Source of the DNA: Babylonia areolata
Taxonomy: Eukaryota; Mollusca; Gastropoda; Neogastropoda; Buccinidae
NCBI RefSeq assembly: GCF_041734735.1
Contig: NC_134879.1
Location: 7,987,310 to 8,051,309, forward strand
DNA: 64,000 nt
Direction: 5' to 3'
The translations under genes and the position numbers were made by a program. The notes below the pieces were generated by a model. It did not search any database. It was not told the origin of the DNA and saw only the letters and a program-made list of their open reading frames with translations. Positions 45,551 to 55,139 of this stretch are shown here, in pieces; the stretch's first letter is position 1, and every line of letters starts with the position of its first letter.

Positions 45551-46261
45551 AATGTTACAAAAACTACATTGTCACAAAGACTTACATCAGTATCACCATC
45601 AAGCCTTTAAAATTTTTTCCCCCCTGTTCATGTGTTCAGAGTCATGTGAATTCACAAATACAACTGCTTTTTTACATTGACAATGAGACCAAATATTTCA
45701 ATCCAAAGACTGGCTACCATTGTAAAATATATTAAACTTTATCATATTAATATAATAAAGAAAAACATGAACTGCAGCACGAGAACTGAACTTAATCAGA
45801 TACAATAAAACAAGATCAGACTGATCTACAGACACTTTAATCTATAGTAAGTTCATACACATTCACACATGAAAAGTGACATTGCCAATGCCAGTCACAC
45901 TGAATCAATCATACTTGTTTTACAGTTACTGTGTGTTTGTGCAGCAGCTCTTGTATTAAACTTAGCCTGTTTGCAAACTTCCATTTCTTTTAAGTCTGTA
46001 CAACTACAATGGACTTACAAAGTATATTCGTGTTAAGCCATCAGATGGTTCTGACCCTTGACTATTTTACCTGCTGGTGATTTTAATTCAGTTATTCTGC
46101 TTCTTATTCTGATACACTGATACAAAAAACAACACCAAAAAACAACCCAGATCAGCTGGATAAAGTAAAACAGAATAGTTGCAGTTTCAAAGAATATGTC
46201 CCAAAAAATCCAAGAAACAAACATATGTATGCATACACACACACACTGTTGTGCACAAAAT

Positions 46262-46294
<33 letters not shown>

Positions 46295-46371
46295 TGTATG
46301 CAGCTAAACAAAACATGGACAGATGATTCACCGTCAGAATATGGTAATTAAACAATCAGCCACTAAATCAT
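45551..46371. other. intron 1 sequence with TA tract
   Basis: AT-rich. A TA microsatellite spans about 46262-46294. No gene seen. Confidence 0.45.
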
Positions 46372-46682
46372 CAGATGGGTGCAACAGTCAAGTTCAAATC
46401 TCAGTAACAGCACCTGGTCGGTAAAGGGTGGAGATTATTTCCAATCTCCCAGGTCAACGTATGTGCAGACCTGCTTGTGCCTGAACCCCCTTCGTGTGAA
46501 AACGCAAGCAGAAGATCAAATACGCATGTTAAAGATCCTGTAATCCAAGTCAGAATTAGGCGGGTTATGGAAACAAGAACATACCCAGCATGCACATCCC
46601 TGAAAACGGAATATGGCTGCCTAGATGGTGAAGTAAAAACGGTTATACACATAAAAGCCCACTCAAGTACATACGAGTGACA
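46372..46682 (+). mobile_element. SINE-A, first of a tandem pair
   Basis: Degenerate head and B box (AGTTCAAATCTC), then GTAAAGGGTGGAGATTATTT, GACCTGCTTGTGCCTGAACC and AACATACCCAGCATGCACAT. It lacks a GAA tail and runs straight into the next copy. Confidence 0.85.
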
Positions 46683-47095
46683 TGTGCAATAGACCAGTGG
46701 TTAAAGCGTCGGACGTTCAATATGAGGGTCCTGGGTTCGAATCTCAGATCTTGCAGACCTGCTTGTGCCTGAAGCCCCCCCCCCCCCCCTCTCCCTTTCA
46801 TGTGTATACATACTCATGCAGAAGATCTTTTTAATGCATGTTAAAGATCCTGTAATCCATGTCAGTGTCCGTTGGGTTATGAAAACGAGAACATACCCAG
46901 CATGCACACCCCCGAAAACGGAGTATGGCTGCCTACATAGTGGGGGTAAAAATGGTCACAATACACGTAAAAGCCAACTTGTGTACATATGAGTGAATGT
47001 GGGAGTTGCAGCTAACGAACGAAGAAGAAGTACACTATACAAGTGAATGCGAGTTGCAGCCCATGAACGAAGAAGAACAAGAAACTGTTAGCATT
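46683..47095 (+). mobile_element. SINE-A, second of a tandem pair
   Basis: The best tRNA-like head in the window: AATAGACCAGTGGTTAAAGC (A-box region) and GGGTTCGAATCTC (B box). The body has a C run at 46776-46790, GTTAAAGATCCTGTAATCC, CATACCCAGCATGCACACC and a GAAGAAGAAG tail. A second partial tail (GTGAATGCGAGTTGCAGCCC plus GAAGAAGAAC) follows. It ends ~27 bp from the donor of the signal-peptide exon. Confidence 0.88.
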
Positions 47096-47121
47096 TAGGA
47101 ACCCATGTAATGTATGCATAC

Positions 47122-47200
47122 CTTTTGCTCTGATGCCTGAGGCAATCCAAATCCAAAGAACAGCTCGCAGAATATAGCCAGCTGTCCTGCAGGTGCCCAT
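47122..47200 (-). CDS. sushi gene exon 1 coding part: signal peptide
   Basis: From ATG at 47200-47198 the exon encodes 26 residues plus one base. The hydrophobic core is YILRAVLWIWIASGIRA with an ARA-like small-residue end, so cleavage is likely near residue 25. The donor is AAAG/GTATGC, leaving phase 1, which fits exon 2 exactly. An upstream in-frame Met exists (at 47275), but the nearer one gives the better signal peptide. A possible acceptor (TTATGACAG, exon from 47226) would put 26 untranslated bases ahead of the ATG. Confidence 0.78.
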
Positions 47201-47786
47201 AGTGTGCAATCCAGATAAATGTGACACTGTCATAAACCAAAAATGGCATTTAAAATAAATTGGGGGAAAAATCATCCAAGAACATAGTTTTTATAAAATA
47301 AAAAAAAGACTTATACATTGTATACTAATACAAAATATTACCCCCATTGATTTGACTGAATTACAGCACAACAACTTCTTAAAAAACCTTTGACTTAGTT
47401 GAGGCCAGGTCCACACATTTGCTTGGAGTCTGCCACAGGCTGTGTTACTGTTAATGTAGGGGATGCAGAGAACCATTTTGTCTATCGTTGCCAACTTGGA
47501 CAATGTACTGCCAAGGCAGACAAAACTTGAGGAGCAGCTAAGTTTTGGCCTTTCACTGTGATGATGATCATGCACACTCACACATATTCAGTTAATGTTT
47601 GTAAGTTTGAATGAGTGTGATTGTGTGTGACACAGCAAATACTGCAATTTAATATCATCAATAATTCTTTAAAAACAACAACAAACAAACAAAATCAATG
47701 TAATACAAAGGTCATGCCAAATTCATTAAATTTATTAATCAATATCAATTACTATAATTAATACTGGTTATAAGTATAAGTATAAC

Positions 47787-47834
47787 ATATCTGATTGTCT
47801 CCAACAAACTATATCTGATTGTCTCCAACAAACT
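47787..47834. repeat. 24-bp unit x 2
   Basis: ATATCTGATTGTCTCCAACA plus AACT occurs twice in direct succession without differences. Confidence 0.9.
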
Positions 47835-48031
47835 ATTAACTAAGTCATGAATATCTGAAGAAAGATCACATACACGCCTTTTATGCTGAATATCCACAGA
47901 ACATTATAAATCATTAACTAATTGTAGTTTATAATTAAACAGAAAAACTGTATCAATGATCTTGGCAGCAAAAACAAACCATTCATCAACATAAAATGTT
48001 ACTCCACAATAAGGAGTAAAAGGTTTGGTAT

Positions 48032-48246
48032 TATATTTTATAATGTCTAATTAGTCTAAAATCAAGACAACAATGCAGATAATCGAGAAGACAATGCATA
48101 CATGTATGGTTGATACTTAAGTTGCATCATGGAATTATCTATTATATTTCATAATGTCTAATTTGTCTAAAATCAAGACAACAATGCAGATAATCAAGAC
48201 AATCACATGTAATGATGTATGGTTGATACTTAAGTTGCGTCATGGG
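48032..48246. repeat. ~110-bp tandem duplication
   Basis: ATAATGTCTAAT, GTCTAAAATCAAGACAACAA, TGCAGATAATC and GGTTGATACTTAAGTTGC occur in the same order twice, with an indel between. Confidence 0.85.
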
Positions 48247-48764
48247 AACTCTCAACTCACAAAATTTTAATGGGAACATTTTACTGAATTAGTTTTCAGC
48301 ACTGAGAAAGATTCATCAGTCAGTGACACACACACACATATATATATTCTAGTTTCTACAACACAAAATGTCATGTGATATAGGTCTAGTTATCTACTTC
48401 AGGGCTTAAGTTATTAAAATATAAAAAAATCAAATATTTTAAATGGATGGAATTTTATAGCAAATCAAGTTGATACACACCATGCTGACAAAAATTATAC
48501 TTTATTTTTATATTCTTATTTCTTGCGGAGGTCATGGTATGAACAGAAAAAAAAGTCAGCAATAGCAATATTTTTGTTTGATAGTGATGTTGTGATGAGC
48601 GAGGAGAGATTCTGAAAACTATTAAGTCCAAGGTGAGGCAGACTCGCAGAAATTAAATGGCTGTACCTTTTGACTCCTCCAAAATCGGGTCCTTATCATG
48701 GCATGTGCATTATACCTAGTTGTAATGTCTTCAAAAGATACCAGTCACCATCAAAAATACTCAC

Positions 48765-48835
48765 GCTGAAAGCTGAACGGTTCGTATTTTAAAGATGTCA
48801 ACAAATAGTCTCAACCCAGGCAGCCATTTTTCATT
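48765..48835 (-). other. candidate 5' untranslated exon of the sushi gene
   Basis: On the minus strand a sequence starting near AAAAATGGCTGCCTGGG runs to CTTTCAGC/GTGAGT, a consensus donor at 48764-48759. It sits directly downstream of promoter-type motifs and about 1.6 kb upstream of the signal-peptide exon. It contains an ATG without a long frame. This is inferred only from position and donor. Confidence 0.45.
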
Positions 48836-48875
48836 CATTGACGTCACAGTAATCATATTGTGCGCATGCGCAAGT
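48836..48875 (-). promoter_or_regulatory. promoter-like CRE and NRF1 sites
   Basis: TGACGTCA (48839-48846) is a perfect CRE. TGCGCATGCGCA (48861-48872) is a perfect NRF1 palindrome. Both are typical of TATA-less animal promoters, and 15 bp separate them. Both are palindromic, so they could serve either strand. The minus-strand reading leads into the candidate 5' exon. Confidence 0.55.
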
Positions 48876-49051
48876 CTGACAGGAAGTAAACCATCAAAAT
48901 AACATCAGCGTGTGTTGACCATGCACAGCATACCGAGTTTTGAGTGAGTGCTGCGCTTGGTGGGGGAAGCGAAAGCACATGGAAGTCGTTTCCCCACGTT
49001 GACCCGTCATGCACTCGCCAGCAGCTGGTTCCCTGAACTGAGTCCAGAAGT

Positions 49052-49054
49052 TAC

Positions 49055-49100
<46 letters not shown>

Positions 49101-49102
49101 AC
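49052..49102. repeat. TA microsatellite
   Basis: An almost pure TA tract with one TGTA interruption. Confidence 0.9.
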
Positions 49103-49104
49103 CT

Positions 49105-49604
49105 CATAAAACCAAGTACACGATTTTCCCCAATGTAGTGTGTACCGTGGTGCTGTGTGCTCTTGTGTTCCGTCGCTGAACAGACTTGTGTGTCTCGTCC
49201 TCGGGAATACTCAGGTTGTGCCTTTCGTCCACTCTGCAGACCTCGTGAAATAGGAACTGGTTGTGAGATTCTGTGACTACATCTTGTTTTTGTCTTGCCA
49301 CAACTTGTTAAGTACTACTGCTTGCGTGCAGTCATCACATACTGGGTTCCTGTTGGAGCTTGGATGTGTTATATATTTGTCGAATCCTTCATCGAAGACA
49401 TCAGTTGTGTGTCACTGTTGTGCAGATCACGCCGGATTTCGGAAGTGCCAACAGTTTCTGACGTTAGCTTTAGCTTTTTCAAAGGTGAGTTGTGCGTGAT
49501 TGTTTTGCAAGTTAATAAAGTCCGACAGTCATCAGCAATCTTGACTCTGTCTCAGATTTGTTACTCATGATAAATACGAACAGCACTTCCATAATGCTAC
49601 ACAT
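49105..49604 (+). repeat. candidate solo LTR or first-exon island
   Basis: A ~500-bp stretch with balanced base composition carries a TATATA word near 49370, a donor-like CAAAG/GTGAGT at 49481, AATAAAGTCCGACAG near 49513 and an end ATAATGCTACA at about 49604. TGTAG near 49134 mirrors the CTACA end. No target duplication is visible. It may be a worn solo LTR, or a divergent first exon beside the NRF1 site. No coding domain was found. Confidence 0.35.
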
Positions 49605-49904
49605 ATACAGAGTTGCATGGGTTTTCATTTTGCTTTTTTTTTTTTTTTTTAGGACTGTCCCCTCCAACGATTGATTAAATGGAAACCGCCGTCATTTGTT
49701 GCAAATTTCAGAAGCAGCTTTAAGAATTACAAAATGCAAATATGTATTGTGTTCATGATCTACAGCCATAAATAGCCAGGGTGAAGAACTCATCTTTGTG
49801 CACACCAACGTATCATGGGAATGCACATTTTTATTTTGTGCACATTTTCCTCAGACTAAGAAAACCCACCCAGTCCCATCAATCCCAGACTTGACACACA
49901 CTCA

Positions 49905-49948
<44 letters not shown>

Positions 49949-50114
49949 TCGGACAGGCTAAAGGTGTCAAAAGTGAGGGCACAGCCAGAGAATTTCCAAT
50001 TGATTACTAACAAAATGAATAATTACCCTCTTTTATTCTCAGTGTTCAGAATCTGTCATTCTGCATGCAAGCAGTTTATCTGTCATCCTCATTCCTGTAT
50101 CTATAGCTTTCACT

Positions 50115-50150
<36 letters not shown>

Positions 50151-51605
50151 TGTGTGCATGCACGCATGTGTGTGTACACATGTTCTTTGGTTTAATGTCT
50201 ATTCACTTGATAAAGCGTAATTTTAGATTATATGTGTGAAGAATCAGAATAAAAATAACATTTTATTTATCATCAAAACCCAGCAGGTTAACAAGACACA
50301 GTCACAAAGACTGAAGAGTCAATGTCTTCATAAAACAGCTGTGGATGTAGAAAATTAAGTCCATCTGTACTTCATCAAGTTTAATACATTCTCATTCAGC
50401 AGTAACGCAAACAGTTAACAAGTGAAATTGTCAAAAATACAATCAAGTGAACTTTCCGAGAAGTTTTGGTACAAACGATTTTAGATTCGAACTTAGTCTA
50501 ACATTCAAATATTACATGTTTGCTAGAAAGAAGTTTCCCAAATAATGAAATTTGGATCTGGAGTTTACATCTTTGCTGAATTTACTTTACAAAAAGCGTT
50601 CAACTTTATCCTGTTCAATAATTTATGCATCTGCCTTAATATCTGATTAGGGTACTGAACATAATCATTTTAATTGATTGCTAGTTTCCAGTTTTTGAAT
50701 ATCAATTGATTTTTATGGTGTATCATTGCCATAAAAATAAGACCATCCTAATCAGTAATGTAGGTTTTCAGAGAGACAGGTCTGCTAGTAATGATAATTT
50801 GGTTAAATTTACAACACCTAATTTGCTAGTTCAAGGAAAAATTTTTTGCAACTTTTATGTTGTATAGAAAGAAAGCCTTTTCAAGTGTGGCATGCAACGT
50901 TACTTGTTATACTGAAATCTGTTGGCTTTTCAGGACGTCTCTATCATTATACAAGATTTTCTGAGTAAAAAAGTATCATACATTACAGGTATGACTATGA
51001 CTGTATGAGTCAGAAATATTGACTCAAATCCTAAGTAAAATTGTAAGACTTTTCACATGGGTGATTATCCCAAGGATCTATTATTGCCCCAGTTCTAAAT
51101 AATTTAATATCTGGTTGAACAGTTTACCCTCATGCTTACCCCGACATGATCCTAGATGATGTGCATGTGGATGAATGTTCTATGAAATAAAATGAAATAC
51201 ATCAAAATGGGCTTTTAACAATTTAAGAAAAGAGAAATTTATCTGTACTAAATCAAGTGAATATAATATTGTTGTTAATGGTCTTACATTATCAGCAGAA
51301 AAAACACACATCATGTTCAAGTAATAACAGTGGTACTAATCCAGAAGACAGAAGAGTTATTATCATTCAAACTTGAAGATAAGCTAAATTATTTTGAAAC
51401 ATTTTTATGATCATCACTTATTCCATCCAAACAATCATGGTCAGCCACCTCAAAATTATTCTTTCCATTAGTTTACCCAGTATGTGATGTTAGCACAATT
51501 GGCTGACAGATAGCTGATCTTCTCTCATGAAGTTATCTGTTTGCATTTCACTTGTTTATGAACTGGTATTACATTTGCAATAGTCTGTTTCCATTGAGCT
51601 GGTAT
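49605..51605. other. intergenic with CA and TG microsatellites
   Basis: CA tract at about 49903-49943 and TG tract at about 50118-50148. The rest is AT-rich with no gene or repeat recognised. Confidence 0.5.
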
Positions 51606-52160
51606 TATTGGCGCAATATCCAAGTGGTAAAAGAGTTGGACTTTCAATCTGAATGTCCCACATGTGAATCTTTGTAACGAAGCCTGGTGGGTAAAGGGTG
51701 AACATAGTATGTGCAGACTCCTGCAAGTGCCTTAACCCCCCTTCATGTGTATACACACGCAGATGATCAAATGTGCACATTGTATCAAATATCCTGTAAA
51801 AGTATAATCCATGTCAGTGTTGATTGGGTTATGGAAACAAGAACATACCCAGCATGCAAACCCCTGAAAATGGAATATGGCTGCTTAGTTTTTGATGGGG
51901 TAAATAAGCAAAATGGTCATATACATTAAATGTTACATGTCTGTGTGTATATACACATGTGCATGACTGAAGCCTGATTGAATGATGCAGGAAATGACTG
52001 ATGAGCACCCAATGGCAGCTGTCAGCCGGCTCTGCCCAGGTTGGCAACCTGTTGTGCAAATGACTCCATGTTTGTAAAGCACTTAGAGCTTGGTCTTAGG
52101 ATAGATCATCTGTGCTATATATTTATAAACGTATCCATATCATCATCATCATTAAACCAT
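51606..52160 (+). mobile_element. SINE-A, long form
   Basis: Head GGCGCAATATCCAAGTGG, body AACATACCCAGCATGCAAAC, second module GAATGATGCAGGAAATGACT, GCAAATGACTCCATGTTTG and AAGCACTTAGAGCTTGG, and an ATCATCATCATC tail. The B box is degenerate (CATGTGAATC). Confidence 0.82.
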
Positions 52161-52269
52161 CAATCCAGTATTTTTGAACAAGCTTACACAGTAAAGCAAC
52201 ATTTTGTGGTAAATGTCTCAGCATATATCATTTGAGACTGTGCCAAGTCCTACAGATGTTTTCTTTTTA

Positions 52270-53010
52270 GGGAGGGATAGTAATAATGTGTCCTTGACCT
52301 CACAGGAGTGGTGGGTTCACAGGACTCGGAATCAGCTTAGGGTTTTATGTCTGAGGTGAGAGACTGACTAGAGGACTCAGGATATTGTGACTAGAATTGG
52401 GACAGGGTAACTCGGGGACAGTTGAGAGCTGAGGACAGGAAGCATTCTGGGTAGGGCCACTAAGGGAAATGGACTGGGACAGGTGAAGGTGTTTGTGGTT
52501 CTGCCTGTACTGGTTGCCAGCTGGGGTCTCAACCAGGTAGGATTTGGGTGTAACCTGGCTGACGACTGTGGCAGGATCGGACCATCATGGCGCATGGTTC
52601 AGCTTCTGGAGGACATGATCTCCTGGGAGGAGCTCTGGAAAGACACGAGCTGCATGATGCTTATCAAAGTATTTCTTGTTGTCCTTGGCCTTGGCATCTC
52701 TCTGATGATATCTCTGTCATACTGCTTGGGTTCTAGGTTAGCTTGAACTGTTGAAGTTTAGGAACTGGTGTACACAGTTTTCTTCCCATGGCAAGTTCAG
52801 CAGGACTCACTCCGGTAGGTAATGTGGGAGTTGTTCTGTGTCATAGCAAGGCCAGGAATGGATGCTTTTGCTGTAGGATTCGTTTTGCGATCTGTGCTCC
52901 TCTTTCTGCTTGCTAAAACTTTGGAAGTATGGGCTGCTCGTTGCATGGTTAAAATGCCAGGACTGGCAGGAGTCAGCAAAAGCCTTGGACTCTGAAGAGG
53001 CAAACTGTAT
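52270..53010 (-). mobile_element. Ty3/gypsy remnant: integrase end
   Basis: On the minus strand scattered peptides fit the second half of a gypsy integrase: a QFASSESKAFAD block, AFxLAMTQNNSHITYRS-like sequence after the core, then LLPGDHVLQKL and VVSQVTPKSYLVETPAGNQY, the usual C-terminal module. It is an old, heavily broken fossil with many interruptions. No LTR is recognised beside it. It is distinct from the 1-6821 element, whose integrase tail differs. Confidence 0.72.
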
Positions 53011-53670
53011 GCCAAAATATTATTGTCTGTAACTATGACTAGTATTTTTTGATCAGATATCTTATCATTACATTTACAGGAGGACCAATATTCATTATAT
53101 TGTATTTTAGCCTGTGCAATGACCATGTTACTGTAATGCGTTGCCCTTTTCTTTTCAATAAGGTTCTTTTGTGACTTGTTTTTAAAGTAAGTTATAAACT
53201 GGTTGTTTATTATTCACTTCTGCTTCACAGGCTGGTGTCCACCAAATATTTCCTGAATGCTTGTTTAAGTAGATTATATTTTAGAATTGATACGTCGGCA
53301 GCTTGTAAAGTGGTGTTGGTAAAGAGGAATATAATATATGAATTAGCTATAATAATATATCATCTGTGTTTATGTACTCTGTGTTATAGCAAGCAAGGAT
53401 ACTTTTGAATTTCTCCCAGTTAGCCTCTTTTTAATTTCAGTTATAAATATTTTGGGACTGTGCCATTTTTGAAATTTTGAAGATCTTTGAATTTCAATAA
53501 AAGTCATGATGATAAAGCTGCCTTCATTTAAAAGGCTTAATGAAGGTTCCACAACATTTTTTACAGAGTGGTTACAAGTAACTGATACACAGTCTTTGTC
53601 CCAAAAATGAGAATGGGCATTAAAATCTCCACTTGTTGACCATTTTCCACTATCCTGAACATTATGTATC
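53011..53670. other. intergenic, no gene seen
   Basis: AT-rich, nothing recognised. Confidence 0.35.
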
Positions 53671-55122
53671 CTTGTAAGCCCACAATTTCTCGCAATCCCA
53701 CGATTTCTCTGAATTTGAAAGAAATCATTGGATTGCAAGACATAGTGGTTGTTCCCCTCCCATGTTTTCTCAAAGTCCTTTGTTTTGTTTTGTTTTGTTT
53801 TTTAAAATGTTCCTTTGTTATTGGAGTTGGTTTCTTGTTTTTTCCCAATACAAATCTAAGAGAAAAATGAGAGAGAAAAAGAAATGAGAAATGGGGAAAA
53901 CAACAATGACGATCATGATAACGTGAAGGTGTTGGCACAGTACTGGTTTAAAAAAGTGTGAATGTATGTGTATACATACATAATCATAATGATAGATAAT
54001 AATGTACATTTATATGGCACCCTTTCTTTCTAAGAGCTCAAGCCCTATACACGAAAGAAGAAAAATATTACAAGTTACATAAAACATTCATGACCACTCT
54101 TTCTCAAAAACCCCTCACCCCCACCCCCACCCCCCACATCCCCTCCCACCCCCCCCTCCCCCTCACACACACACTCTCCCTTTCCCACTCTACATCCAGA
54201 GTGAGCTGACATGGGTGGTGTTAGAGAACAAGAAAGCTGAGAGTACTTTTGATAGGTTTTAAAAAGATGAGTTTTTAGTGATGAGCGAAAAGCAGAAATA
54301 GAATCAGATGCATGGATATGATGAGGAAGGTTGTTCCAGATGCGAGGAGCAGCAAAGAAGAAAGAACGTTCTCCATAGGTTCTTGTATTGACACAAGGAA
54401 GTTTCAAAAGGTAACTGTCAGAGGAAGAGGGGAGATTTCTTGCGGGAGTGTAAACACTGATAAGGTCAGAAATATATGTAGGTCCTGCGGAGTGGAAAGC
54501 AGAATAGCAGAGACACGCAACTTTGTATTTAATTCTCGCTTCAATGGGGAGCCAATGTAGAGTGCAGAGGTGAGAAATGTGAGCAGTACGTGGGACTCTG
54601 AAACTCAGACGGGCAGCATTGTTTTGAAGTTTTTGAATTCACTGAAGAATACTGTGTGGATTGTCTGTGAGAAGATAATTACAGTTGTCAATGTATGTCA
54701 GAGTGTGTGTGTGTGTGTCTGTGTGTGTGTGTGTGTTTCCTTATGTGTGTTTACTTAGCTTGTTCATTTGGTCTTCTTTCACTCTGTTTTAAAAATATTT
54801 TCTTGTTCTAAGTGCCTTCTATGAAACTGAAAATCTATTTTCAGTGCAGTCTTGCATGCGAAAGGATGCTGACACAAACAGATGAAGAAATGGGCAAGCA
54901 TGAAATGAAGGACATTATATAAATGTGACAGAAAAGGTTGCATCACAACAAACATAACTATTTGGTCCAATTTTCACACTCCCTCGTGAAGTTAAAGCAT
55001 TGTGAAACACCTTTTTTGCTATCACATTTATGTAGAAAGTTGAATAATTTTGATGTTATTCAGGAAAATTTGGTCATACTATAGTATACTATAGGATTGT
55101 GAGAAATTATGGGCTTACAATC
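53671..55122. mobile_element. TGT-ended TIR element, relative of 23790-24909
   Basis: Left end TGTAAGCCCACAATTTCTCG and right end (inverted) TGTAAGCCCATAATTTCTCA match each other over ~25 bp and match the ends of the 23.8-kb element. Internal blocks GTTGGTTTCTTGT and CAATACAAATCT are also shared. A LINE 3' end (about 54000-54695) and a TG tract (about 54703-54738) account for much of its length. Confidence 0.65.
54000..54695 (-). mobile_element. LINE 3' end, CR1/L2-like, nested
   Basis: Minus-strand translation has LQNNAARLSFRV-like, SHLCTLHWLPIEARIKYKVA, LKLPCVNTRTYGERSFFFAA, PRIWNNLPHHIHASDSISAF and RSSLKTHLFKTY. The 3' untranslated part includes a G-rich patch (C-rich on the plus strand, 54115-54180) and ends GCTCTTAGAAAGAAAGGGTG then CCATATAAATGTACATT. 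The last ~110 codons keep one frame, so this copy is younger than the one at 26.9 kb. Confidence 0.82.
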
Positions 55123-55139
55123 TGTTCCAAGATATTCTG

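Larger units (their letters stand above)
30119..47200 (-). other. gene span: SUSD4-like sushi-domain type I membrane protein, 7 coding exons
   Basis: Coding exons are 47200-47122, 44386-44189, 41464-41258, 37906-37703, 32566-32357, 31685-31443 and 30816-30119. Every intron is phase 1 with GT...AG borders, the classic arrangement for shuffled CCP exons. The sum is 1839 bases: 612 residues plus stop. Layout: signal peptide (about 1-25), CCP1 27-92, CCP2 93-161, CCP3 162-229, CCP4 230-299, Cys-rich CCP5 300-380, membrane segment about 408-433 and a ~180-residue tail with PPPY (449-452) and LPTY (479-482). PY motifs usually bind WW domains of NEDD4-type ubiquitin ligases, and mammalian SUSD4 is reported to work with such ligases at synapses. 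By analogy this could be an adaptor or receptor. Assignment to SUSD4 is inference; human SUSD4 has four sushi domains, not five. Confidence 0.85.

Noticed and set aside
46683-46755. Possible tRNA gene (A box and B box present)
   Set aside because: It continues into the SINE-A body, does not fold as a complete tRNA by eye, and has many relatives in the window.
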